Part shown: positions 55,216-64,000 of the stretch, piece by piece | Position numbering within the stretch: position 1 is the first letter of the stretch | How the letters are laid out: each line of letters opens with the position of its first letter | Origin: Tupaia tana | Taxonomy: Eukaryota > Chordata > Mammalia > Scandentia > Tupaiidae | Direction: 5' to 3' | Assembly: GCA_026018925.1 (NCBI GenBank) | Contig: JAKSZU010000003.1 | Span: 8,166,367 to 8,230,366, forward strand | DNA length: 64,000 nucleotides | Translations under genes and position numbers: made by a program | Notes under the pieces: model-generated | The model's database searches: none | Seen by the model: only the letters and a program-made list of their open reading frames with translations | What the model was told of the DNA's origin: nothing

Positions 55216-55852
55216 ATGCTCTACAAATTAAAGGGGCAAGACTGGAGGCTTCCTTCGTACTTACAGGCAGGTATTCTGTTTATCAGATGCGTCATCAGCA
55301 GCCCTGGACCACGCTGTTACAAATAAAAGTGCTTACTCACAGAGAAAAAAATCCGATGTGGATTTGTAAAAACTCAAAGGTATGATCATAGAATCCAACA
55401 ATATAAATAATTACAGATAATGTTTTGTCCTTACATCCTTCTCACATAATGTCACATAAAAATAAAACCTTTCCTAATTTTCTCTACTGAGACCTCCTCC
55501 CCGAGTTGAGCCCCCTTCAATGACAGGAGCTGGCGTTGGACTGTGAGTTGCCCTAATTGGAGAATGGCCCTGCAGCCTGCAGTGGGGCATTTCTTGGCTG
55601 GTTCCACCAGAGTACTTGCTGCCTTTAACCTGGAGCTTTGCTCTAACTGGGGCCTCTGCCGAGGCCTTCGAGCTGGGCTGAGTAGATTTTCTGCGTTTCA
55701 CTAACGGATTTCAAAACTGCTCCTTGATCTCTTATGCCCCTAAGTGCCAGCAGATGACTCAGGTTCAAAGAGGAGAAGACGGTGGTGGCTCCTGTGATTT
55801 CGTAACATTTGGGATGGGAAAGAGCTATCGCTCTTGGCTAACGTATTTCACG
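55216..55852. other. Unique DNA, no gene assigned
   Basis: A GC-richer block at 55490-55690 contains a 75-codon minus open frame (55474-55701) rich in S, P and K. I do not recognise it. It could be a fragment of a processed pseudogene or chance. Confidence 0.35.
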
Positions 55853-56085
55853 CATGCATTATTTATTCACTCATTTATTTCTTCCATGGGAGAGAGAAAG
55901 AGAGGGAGAGAGAAAGAGACACCCCTCTCAAAAGGTCCTATGTGACATCCCAGCCGCGGCTGGCCAGGACTGTGGGTACATACACATCTTGCACAGGAGA
56001 CCTGGGGATGCGAACCTGGGCCTTCCCACATGGCCTCAGCATTCCAGAGCTCTGCATTACCACTGGGCCACCGTGGCTGGCCTCA
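55853..56085 (-). mobile_element. Family C SINE, well preserved
   Basis: The tail complement TTTATTCACTCATTTATTTC, CTTCCATGGGAGAGAG, ATCCCAGCCGCGGCTGGCC and GCATTACCACTGGGCCACCGTGGCTGGCC show most of the family. Box-B complement: GATGCGAACCTGGGCC. The inner CCCAGCCGCGGCTGGCC is palindromic. Confidence 0.8.
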
Positions 56086-56359
56086 GGTGTTCTGTCCTGT
56101 CTGTAGAATTCTATATGTGGATTGAGGCCAGAGTTACGGCAAATGGCAATTAGGATCTGTGCCAGATGTTTAGTAAATGTCTTACAATGAAGACTGATAG
56201 CATTACGTCATCCTTTCTCAGTGCACCTGTGTGAGGTTTATCGTTGTTTCTCTTCACGTAAAATGAAACTACATTCTACTCCTACACTGTAAAAGCTCAT
56301 TGCAAGACTGTGTCAGAGAGGTGGGATTCTTTTACATTTACTTGCCGCTGCTGCTGCTT

Positions 56360-56629
56360 CTTTTTTTTGGTAGAGATTTTTGTGCTTTAGGGCGCATGTG
56401 CTCACTGAGGAGAGAGAGAGACAGAGACAGTGAGAGGGAAAGTGAGAAATCACCACCCAGGAGGAATGGCCTTGCCACAATCCCTTCTCTTCCATTCTCC
56501 TCCTGGGATTTTGGGCACGCATGAACATGCACCACAGTGTGAGCTTCCAGTCACCAGGTCTGAGACTCAAACCGCAGTCAGTCATGTGGGAGTCCAGCGA
56601 CATAATCACTACGCCACCTGCTGGCTCCA
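56360..56629 (-). mobile_element. Long tRNA-derived SINE (family A)
   Basis: A minus-strand copy: TTTGTGCTTTAGGGCGCATG at the left, ATCACCACCCAGGAGGAATGG in the middle, and the box-B complement GAGACTCAAACCGCAGTC, with a head complement ending GCTGGCTCC. Confidence 0.88.
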
Positions 56630-57904
56630 GCTTCTATTTATTTTTAAAACTCATGTTCAAGTATCAAGTTTTGAATCAGGTAATGCTGGGCAGTCCTCAG
56701 CCAGACAATGAGTTCTGTTCCAAATTTATATTTGTGAACTTCTTTGGAATTCAGAACCCATTTTTCCATAAGTGCAATACTGATTGAGTTCTAAAGGAGA
56801 ACATTATACCAACTGAGAGAAAAATGAAATAATCATGCAGAAGGCTGAGTGTTGCAGTCACATGGGAACATTGCATTACTGTATATACTTGTATTACCAT
56901 GTATAGTACACAGCTTAAAGACGAAACCATGGGTAATTTCCTTATACCACGCTGTTATCAGCTCACACTGTTTTGTTCCCATGATCACAGTACTTCATTT
57001 TGCAGAGATTTAACTTTCGCCCAAGAAACTGCCACCGAGAAATCCCATGCATGCCCCTTTTCCTCAGGATGTGACTTAACTTCTTAACAAACGGTACCAT
57101 CAAATGTGTTTGCTGTCTGCCTCAGTCTACTGTGTAACCCACTAGTAGCCATTTCCACAGTCCCCTTTGCTGCAGACCATGTAAGTCATGGACACAATCT
57201 GATTAATCTAAGGCAACTGGAGAAAATTCTGTTCCTCACACCAACAGCGCCTTGACTTAAGGTTGCCATATGATTCAACAATTCAGTTCAGGTCAATGAC
57301 ATACAAGAGGAGGTTCACTTAGGAATCTGGGGGAAAGTGCTGTTGTTAAAACACAGAAATTCACTACAGCAAGAATCTCTTTTCTTATTCCAGATACTAT
57401 GTCCCTATCTTCCTGGGATGCCAAGGCCTTCGGCAACCATTTTAGAAGACTGAGGCTTTAAAGAACATACTATGAGCACAGGATTTTTGGCTTCTTTCAA
57501 ATATAATGACAGTTAATACCTCTATCTGCTTCAGTTCTTGCATCGTGGATATTTTGGGCATTCACTGTTGACAGCACGTAATCTGCTTACTTAGGGCTTT
57601 AGCGATATTTTAGCTCCACTATTTATTCTGCATGGAGGAAAGTCCTTGAAACCAACACACTGGAACAACACCCTCTCCTACCTTGAAGAAGGTCAGTTCG
57701 AGAATGAGTTTCTAATGTCAGCATGTTGGGGTAGGGGTGGAAAAAAAAGAAAGTACATTTCAATGCTTCTCCTGAACTCCATCTATACAGACTCTTTCTT
57801 CACTGTGAGCTCTCCCAGAGTATCAGTTATTTGTTCGTTTAACTGGAATTAATACTTGTCAGGCATGCACAGTTAGAGAAAAACAAATTTGAACTCAATA
57901 TAAT
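56630..57904. other. AT-rich unique DNA, no gene seen
   Basis: No repeat or gene recognised. Confidence 0.5.
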
Positions 57905-57929
57905 AAGACACCTTTTTTTTCCTTATCAG

Positions 57930-57998
57930 TTTATCGAAGATATGATGGTATCAAGTTATCAAAGATATGAAGGTCTGATGGTATCAAGTTATTGAAGA
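57930..57998. repeat. Small imperfect tandem duplication
   Basis: The phrase TGATGGTATCAAGTTAT occurs twice (near 57942 and 57977), with GAAGA/AAAGATATGA flanks. Confidence 0.8.
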
Positions 57999-58011
57999 CA
58001 AGGAGTATGAT

Positions 58012-58240
58012 GTAACATCCTATTGGTGAGGGTGTGGGAAAAGAGGAGTCTCTGCAGTGTATGTGGGGAGGCTGAGTGGCATGGTTGGAAAGGTAGAAAG
58101 TTAAGATTTCTCTTACCCTCGACCCAACAGTTGTACTTCCAGCAATGATCCCTAGAGAAAGGCTCTACATGTCCACCAAGTTTGTCAGTATTACTTATGA
58201 CAGTAAGAGTCATTTACCATAATTGCACATTAAAGACAAC
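58012..58240 (+). repeat. Ancient L1 ORF2 3' remnant
   Basis: ATTGGTGAGGGTGTGGGAAAAG, GACCCAACAGTTGTACTTCCAG and CTAGAGAAAGGCTC recall the 'ggcaaggatgtggagaaaa' and 'gacccagcaatcccactcc' landmarks of old L1s. Confidence 0.55.
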
Positions 58241-58447
58241 ATTACTTCTACCTTAGGAAGGTAGATATAAGGAACTTGAAAGTCTGTGAAAGAAAAGACA
58301 AGCTAAATTAAACCTTGATTGACTAAACAAGAATGATGAGTGTGAATGTTTTATATTCCTGTTTATTATCAGTGTGACACATTTCACTAGTAACTCTAAA
58401 TTCATTTATGAGGTTTTGTTTTGTTCCTAATTCAGAAAATAGTCTTC

Positions 58448-58655
58448 AGGGTTCTATATGGTGCCACAGTGGTCTTCAATGCTGACATGAGAAGTTTTCA
58501 TTTTGTGTCCAGAGACCTCTTCAAGTATGTCAGGCACGTGTGTGCCCTGGATCTGGGGCTGGCTGAGGCCTAGGGTGCATGGTGGTGTCAAGACCCTATT
58601 TGATGTTCTATGGCTCTATCTCACTCATGGAAGAAATAAATAAACTTTAAAAAAA
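58448..58655 (+). mobile_element. Family C SINE
   Basis: A plus-strand copy: head GGTGCCACAGTGGTCTTC, GAGACCTCTTCAAGTATGTC, CCTGGATCTGGGGCTGGC, GTGTCAAGACCCTATTTG and the tail TCACTCATGGAAGAAATAAATAAAC, then an A-rich end. Confidence 0.8.
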
Positions 58656-58689
58656 GAAAAACGATCTTAAATTCTTTAAAAAAAATGTT

Positions 58690-58960
58690 ATTAATTGTGG
58701 TAAGAACCCTTAACATGAGGATCTGTCCTCTTCGCAAATTTCTAAGTGTGCTACTCACTACTGTTAACTACAGACATGGCGCTGATTAGCAGATCTCTGG
58801 AGCTCGCTCATTTCACATAACTGAGATTTTGCACCCATTGAACAATTGCTCCCCATTCCCTCCTGCCCCCAGCTGCTGGCAACTGCTTTCAGCTATTTAG
58901 TCTTCAGTCTTTGAAGAAGATACAAGCACTTTCTATTTCTGTATTATGACAGGCTAGGGG
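58690..58960 (+). repeat. Old L1 3' UTR remnant
   Basis: TACTGTTAACTACAGACATGGC, ATTAGCAGATCTCTGGAGCTCGC, TTGAACAATTGCTCCCCATTCC and CAGCTGCTGGCAACTGC follow the order of a known old L1 3' UTR segment. A related piece lies at 21335. Confidence 0.5.
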
Positions 58961-59795
58961 TTCTGAAAGTCTCTGAAATAATTCTTACACACACTGCATA
59001 AAATGTAAGTGTAGTTTTATGTCCTAGCTGGGGACTTGAGGCTCAAAGGGAAATCCCAATGGGATAGGAGGAGAGAGGAGGAGGAGAGGAGGAGCTCAGA
59101 GTAGGGGGCAGCTGGCACCTAACCCGGAAGAGCAAGCAGACTGAGATGTAAGGCCTGCAGGGACAGAGACGTGCCCTGGGCTCCACAGGGTGGAGTGCTA
59201 GACTCTAGATGCTGCACAGAATTGAGACTCCTGGAGGCTAAATCTTGGTGAGAGGCTGGGCTAGGAAATGAGGCTACCTCCTAGCCACGAGAAACAGCAA
59301 CAGCAGTCATGGGTCTTGACCACGATACTGGGTCATCGAAAAAACTACAGCCTGAGAAAGAACAACCTCTTGCCCTCATATAGGTTTACAATGTGGATTT
59401 ACATTATTTGAGCATCTAAGAAATGAATATAAATCTGACCCAGATTGTGTATCAAAGCATCTAGTAGAAGCAAACGTGATTTCTCTCAGATCCACATCAA
59501 CCCAAGACTACAACAATCCTACAAATTACAAAGTGCAAAGGATAGACAATGGATAACGACAATGGAAATATAAGCCAGATAAGAAAATAAGTCACCATCA
59601 AGATAGTCAGAAAAAAATCTAGTCTCAGATAATAGAATAATTACATGCAATATATAAAATACATGTATTTACACTTCTTACAAGACAGGCCACAAGAAAT
59701 TGAAACCTAAGAATAGAATAAAATAGTCTCTCTCAGATATAAAATGAACTAAAGGAAATTCTAGAATAAAAATCTATAACCATTATAGCTAAAAA
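58961..59795. other. Unique DNA, no gene seen
   Basis: 59040-59300 is G/A-rich with GAGGAGGAG words. No repeat is named. Confidence 0.4.
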
Positions 59796-59799
59796 GTGG

Positions 59800-60050
59800 A
59801 ACCTCAATATAAGAATGGTGAAGTACTTACATAGTGGAATACTCTACAGCAATGAAAACACATGGACATAACTACACATGATGACTTGAATGTATCTCAG
59901 AAAAATATGCTGCGAGAACGAGGCCAAACACCAAGAATTCTTACAATACATATATTTAAAAAAAACAGATAGAAATTATTGATTTATACACTTTAAAGAA
60001 GTGAATTATATGTACATGAATTATACCACAAGCTGTCAAAATTGCCTTTC
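59800..60050 (+). repeat. Ancient L1M 3' fragment
   Basis: GTGGAATACTCTACAGCAATGAAAACAC, ATGACTTGAATGTATCTCAG and GAATTATATGTACATGAATTATACC match the 3' portion of old L1 elements ('ggaatactacacagcaatgaaa' landmark). Confidence 0.65.
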
Positions 60051-60084
60051 TAGACTAGCATTTGTCAGAAAATATAACTTATTA

Positions 60085-60168
60085 AAATACATGATTAGGT
60101 TGTTGGAAAAGTCATGATGCATTTTTGCATAGAAAACCATAGACAAATACGTCATGATTTTTCTGATG
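60085..60168. repeat. ~80-bp mariner-like MITE
   Basis: The left TTAGGTTGTTGGAAAAGTCATGA and the complement of the right end (TATTGGGACATCAGAAAAATCATGA) form imperfect terminal inverted repeats around a short core. Size and ends resemble MADE1/Hsmar-type MITEs but the inner sequence differs. A half copy lies at 9560. Confidence 0.65.
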
Positions 60169-60224
60169 TCCCAATATCTTCAAAACAAAATGTGCATCCA
60201 CTGTAGCTCCAAAATCTAAGAACG

Positions 60225-60890
60225 TTTAAAAAAAATCAACAATGTGGGGAGACTTACTATACCAGACAAGTCCCATTATGAAGATGTGTCATTAGTAAGC
60301 ATGAGATTTGAACCGTGTTGACAGGATGACCAAGGGAACAAAATCTAGAGCCTGAAAGAAACCCTTGTATGTATAAAACTTGATGTGTGTTGACAATGGG
60401 TTAGGCTGTGCCTATGTGGGGTGAGAGGTGAATGGGAAATTTCTGTACTTTTAGCTCAATTTTGTTGTGAATTTAAAACTACTCTAAAAATAAACTCTAA
60501 TAAAAACAACAACAGTTTGATGTATGACAGAGGAGGCTTTGCAGGTCAGTGGAGAAAGGACCTCTTTTTCCCATATTTGATGAAAGAAAATTTGGTTGTG
60601 CACATATCAAAAATAAAAACTGGATATTTATCTTATACCATATCAGAAAATAAGCTTCAAATATATACTAATGGCCTAAATATAGAAAAAAATGAAAACT
60701 TTAAAAAGAAAAAAGACATTAGCTCTGTGGCATGAAACACAAGAGAATATTTTTATGAGACAAGACACAAACCATATGTTAAAAAGGAAAACTGATAAAG
60801 TCTACTATGTTCGAGTTAAAATCTCGTGTGCATCAAAATATATCAAAATCCAAACAAAAAGACAAGATGCAGACTAGGGAATGATAACTG
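60225..60890 (+). repeat. Cluster of ancient L1 ORF2 and 3' end pieces
   Basis: ATCAACAATGTGGGGAGACTTAC recalls an L1 ORF2 stretch. TGTACTTTTAGCTCAATTTTG, then AATTTAAAACTACTCTAAAAATA, is the end of an L1M-type 3' UTR. 60540-60880 looks like a second ORF2 piece (ATCTTATACCATATC, GCCTAAATATAG). Order and ages are unresolved. Confidence 0.55.
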
Positions 60891-61128
60891 TAATATATAT
60901 AAATGATAAACTATTAATATATAATGTATGTGAATTAATATATATCAATAGTTACTGAAAGATAAAACATTTATATTTGAAGAAATACACAATATACTCA
61001 ATCACACTACTATTCAAGATATTTAAGAAAATCCAAATTAAATTAGTTTATCCTCATCAGTCTATATGATTAGACTGATAAAATTTCATTTGTAGTACTG
61101 TTTCAGAGTAAGTTGAGCCAAAATAACT

Positions 61129-61389
61129 TTTTCTGATAGAGGTTTTTGCCTTAGGGTGCATGTACTGGCCAGGGAAAGAGAAAGAGACAGCAACAGTGAA
61201 AGGGAAAGTGAGAAATCACTCCCTGGGGGGATAACCATGCCACAGTCACTTCTTCTCCACTCTCCTCCTGGATCTTGGCACACGCGCACACATCCTTAGT
61301 GTGATTTTCAAGTCACTGGGTCCGGGATTCGAACCACGTGGGCCACGTGGGAGTCTAGCAACATAACTAGTATGCCATCGGCTGGAACC
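61129..61389 (-). mobile_element. Long tRNA-derived SINE (family A)
   Basis: A minus-strand copy: GATAGAGGTTTTTGCCTTAGG at the left, ATCACTCCCTGGGGGGATAACC in the middle, and the box-B complement GGGATTCGAACCACG. The head complement ends CATCGGCTGGAACCC. Confidence 0.88.
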
Positions 61390-61577
61390 CTTTAAAATGT
61401 TTAAACGACAGAGTCCCACTCTATCGCAGTCCTCTAGCCTCAGGTTCTTCAAAAGCTGAGAGTACAGGCACACACCACCTCCTCTGGCCTCATGGTGGCT
61501 GAGTAGACCCAGGTTTCTCATGTGATCTCAGCCTGCAGTGTGGCAGCTTACCAGTCGATGCCGCTGAAGCAGGGCCT
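61390..61577 (-). mobile_element. Chimeric tRNA/7SL-derived SINE, monomeric or truncated
   Basis: The 7SL-like block GACAGAGTCCCACTCTATCGC, then CCTCAGGTTCTTCAAAAGCTGAG, joins the tRNA-like block GTAGACCCAGGTTTCTCATGTG and a head complement near 61530-61575. Confidence 0.65.
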
Positions 61578-61629
61578 TGAATACCTTTTTAAAAAAAATG
61601 TTTTGCTGTAGGGCACATGCACTTGCCAG

Positions 61630-61708
<79 letters not shown>

Positions 61709-61736
61709 AGTCAACATGGGGGGGGGGGGGGGGGGG
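61630..61736. repeat. Compound (CA)n-(GA)n-G19 microsatellite inside a SINE
   Basis: CA units (61630-61659), GA units to about 61703, then 19 G residues at 61718-61736, where sibling SINEs carry CCCCCCAGGGGGG. Confidence 0.95.
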
Positions 61737-61818
61737 AATGACCATGCTGCAATCCCTTCTCCTACATTCTCTTCTTGGGATTTTGCACATGTACACACAA
61801 ATGACCGGTGTGATTTTC

Positions 61819-62083
61819 CTCCCTCTCTTTTCTCTCTTTTTGAGAGAAATTTTTGCTATAGGGCATGTGTGTTCACTGGAGAGACAGAGAGACCGAAGGA
61901 AAGAAATCACCCACTGCAGGGATGGCCACATTGCAATCCCTTCTTTATGGTCTTCTGGGGACTTTGGATATGCACACACAGGTGCCTGGTGTGAGTTTAA
62001 AGCTGCTGGGTCCAGAACTCAAACCGTGGACAGCCATGTGGGAGTCCAACACCTTAACCACTATGCCTCCTGCTGGCCCTGCC
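61819..62083 (-). mobile_element. Long tRNA-derived SINE (family A), nested
   Basis: A minus-strand copy with GAAATTTTTGCTATAGGGC and head complement CCTCCTGCTGGCCCTG. The TSD is CGGTGTGATTTTC (61806-61818) against CAGTGTGATTTTC (62084-62096). Confidence 0.87.
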
Positions 62084-62239
62084 CAGTGTGATTTTCAAGC
62101 TGCTGGGTGTAGTACTCTAACTTCAGGGTCAGCTGTATGGGATCTAGCTGCCTTGACCACACCACCTGCTGGCCCACCAACTGATTTGGAAATATCTAAT
62201 GAGGTTTAAAATCTGTAATTCTACTCCTATCTCATCACC

Positions 62240-62530
62240 TTAGAGAAATTCTTGTATATAACTACATGGAAGCAGTAAATGAATTCTCAGAGGAGTAATA
62301 TTTGCAACACCAAAAATCTGGAAGCAATATAAATTTTCATAAAAGAATACATAAATAACTTGAAGTACAGTCATGTGAATGGAATACCATAGAAAAAAAG
62401 CAATGAACTACAGCTGCATCTATCAATATGAATGACTCTCAGAAACATAATTTCTTTTGAATGAAAAAAGCAAGTTTGTGAAAAAATATGTATTACATGA
62501 TCACATTTATTTAAAGCTTAAGAATATTCA
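62240..62530 (+). repeat. Ancient L1M 3' fragment
   Basis: AACACCAAAAATCTGGAAGC, GAATGGAATACCATAGAAAAAAAGCAATG, ATATGAATGACTCTCAGAAAC and TATTACATGATCACATTTATTTAAA follow the order of old L1 3' sequence. It parallels the fragment at 59800. Confidence 0.65.
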
Positions 62531-62761
62531 AAACACACACAGAGGCAGTCCTTGCTTTGCAGTTCTGATATGCACAAATTTCACTTATCGAGGTTTAGTT
62601 AATAAACATTTCCAATAACATGATGCAAATTTTAGTTACCATGCTATACTGCAAATAATTGCATAATAACAAATTTCATTGTGCATGTGCAATGCAAATC
62701 ATTCAAGTTTCATCGCTGGCTCTTCTATCCAAAAACATTATACAAAGAACATATGTGCATG

Positions 62762-63029
62762 GGACCAGCAGATGGCATAATGGTTACATCACTGGACTCC
62801 CACGTAGTCAACTGTGGTTCAAATCCCAGACCCAGTGGCTTAAAACTCACACCAGGTACAGGTGTGTGCGAGAGGAGAATGAAGGAGAAGGTATTGTGGT
62901 GTGGCCATCCCCTCTGGGGGGTGATTTCTCATTTTTTCTGTCTGTCTCTCCAGTGAGCACATGAGCTCTATAGCAAAAAACAAAACAAAACAAAAACAAA
63001 AAAAAAACACCAAACAAACAAAAAACTCT
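62762..63029 (+). mobile_element. Long tRNA-derived SINE (family A) with expanded tail
   Basis: Plus-strand head GGGACCAGCAGATGGCATAATGG, box B GGTTCAAATCC, palindrome ATCCCCTCTGGGGGGTGAT, 3' module GTGAGCACATGAGCTCTATAGC, then (AAAAC)n and other A-rich tail variants leading into (AAG)n. Confidence 0.92.
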
Positions 63030-63096
63030 GAAGAAGAAGAAGAAGAAGAAGAAGAAGAAGAAGAAGAAGAAGAAGAAGGAGAAGAAGAAGAAGAAG
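63030..63096. repeat. (AAG)n microsatellite in a SINE tail
   Basis: About 22 AAG units with one GGA interruption. The flanks AACATATGTGCAT (before the SINE) and ATATATACAT (after the repeat) may be a decayed TSD. Confidence 0.97.
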
Positions 63097-63279
63097 ATAA
63101 TATATACATCCTTATCAGTGACTGACCACTGCATGTCTATTCTTTTCACACAGAGACAGCAAAGCAGGCAGCTGTGTTGCCCCATTTCTCTGAGGTAAAG
63201 CCATGTGACATTGTACAAAACTGGACCCTAGAAAGAAGGAGTTAGTCAACTAGGGTAGAAGTGAATTGAGAAAGAGAGT

Positions 63280-63502
63280 GGGGGCCAGACAGAGGCACAG
63301 TGGTAAAACGCAATGCCCTGCAAGATAATCCCACGTGGAAAGGTTTCTGGCTCAAGTCTGGAGACCCACATGCCCATGATCCAGGGCTGGTTAAAGTCTG
63401 GGGTAGATTTTGGCATTGAGTCTCTATTGAGGATGTGTCCCTCTCTCTTTCTTTCTCTCTACCTCTCATTCATGAAATAAATAAATAAACTAAAAAAAAA
63501 AA
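63280..63502 (+). mobile_element. Family C SINE, well preserved
   Basis: Plus-strand head GGGGGCCAGACAGAGGCACAGTGG, box B TGGCTCAAGTCTGG, CATGATCCAGGGCTGG, a CT-rich block, and the tail TCATTCATGAAATAAATAAATAAAC, then A11. Confidence 0.88.
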
Positions 63503-64000
63503 GAAGCAATAATGCTGGAAGTGAAATTTGAATTAAACATAAATGGAGCTATAGAAGAAATAACTAACAAAGCCATCATGTGAGAGACCAGAACTACACC
63601 CAGAGAAACCTAGTGAAGCAAAGGATCACAAAAATGAGGGAAATTATTATGACAAAAAAGGGTTGATGACACCCCAGAAGAAGTGACATTGGCACAACAC
63701 TTTACACTGAAGGAACTTTTTAAGATATTCTTGATCCCTGTTGTAAATGATACAATAAGAAGGGAAGTCTTGTTCCTTTTAGTTTTTTTTTTAAACAAAA
63801 TAATACACTTTCATCTCAATGTTTCTTTCTAATGTCTTAAAATATGATGCACTGAATCAGTATTAATCTTACCATTTTTTTCTTGTACTTTTATTATTGA
63901 TAGTAAGAGTTCCTAACGTTTTGACAAAATTTTTTACAGGTTGTGGATTAACTGTGAGTCTTGTCATTGATTATTGTTGCTTTGAATGGTTTTAGTTTGC
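63503..64000. other. AT-rich unique DNA, no gene seen
   Basis: No repeat or gene is recognised up to the window end. Confidence 0.5.

Larger units (their letters stand above)
61580..62175 (-). mobile_element. Older long SINE (family A) split by another
   Basis: The 3' part (61580-61818) carries expanded (CA)n, (GA)n and G19. The 5' head (62084-62175) resumes with TTCAAGCTGCTGGGTGTAG and ends CCACCTGCTGGCCC. Between them lies the SINE 61819-62083. Confidence 0.82.

Noticed and set aside
63030-63096. Coding poly-Ser/Glu repeat
   Set aside because: It is a microsatellite in a SINE tail, open in several frames on both strands.

Overview
This is eukaryotic, almost certainly placental-mammal, non-coding DNA. 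No host protein-coding exon, functional RNA gene, CRISPR array or operon can be supported. About half of what can be recognised is interspersed repeats: a near-full-length LINE-1, roughly 40 tRNA-derived SINE copies, chimeric tRNA/7SL-derived SINEs, old mammal-wide repeats (MIR, L2, L1M remnants, MaLR-type LTRs, hAT and mariner-type DNA transposon remnants) and microsatellites. SINEs with Alu/B1-like 7SL modules are known only from Euarchontoglires. Their fusion here to a tRNA-like head, alongside an abundant lineage-specific tRNA SINE, fits a tree shrew (Tupaia) best. The species is an inference; no search was possible.

Layout. 1-8.6 kb: AT-rich unique sequence with a few SINEs, a nested SINE pair (4.1-4.7 kb), a chimeric 7SL SINE and an L2 3' end. 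8.6-15.6 kb: old DNA transposons, some split by SINEs, MIR pieces, a perfect 31-bp tandem duplication and more SINEs. 15.9-17.9 kb: a decayed minus-strand L1 split by later SINEs. 18-27 kb: unique DNA with clustered SINEs, L1 3' remnants, MaLR-like sequence and (TG)n. 27.6-34.9 kb: SINEs, including a clean three-event nest at 32.1-32.6 kb. 35-45 kb: mostly unique DNA, an old LTR, a pure T58 tract, a 7SL dimer SINE, a small mariner-like element and a degenerate minisatellite. 45-48.3 kb: unique DNA. 48.37-54.54 kb: a SINE whose 3' target-site duplication was hit by a nearly complete L1. 54.9-64 kb: SINEs, ancient L1 pieces and expanded microsatellites.

The main object is the L1 (48,666-54,520). 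It has a 5' UTR that begins at a repeated unit, ORF1, ORF2, an AATAAA signal, an A-tail and a 15-bp perfect target-site duplication. Its endonuclease and reverse-transcriptase catalytic residues are all legible, but ORF2 carries three in-frame stops plus a homopolymer frameshift, and ORF1 loses its last ~32 codons to a one-base slip. L1 machinery of this kind probably mobilised the A-tailed SINEs: many have 12-17 bp target-site duplications, and several insert into one another, which gives a relative order of events.

I found no evidence of a novel enzymatic or defence system. The most interesting signals are the stacked insertions, the modular relationship between the long and short tRNA SINEs, a strongly conserved C6/G6 palindrome inside the long SINE, the way SINE interiors and tails seed microsatellites, and several unrepetitive AT-rich tracts that may be conserved regulatory DNA.
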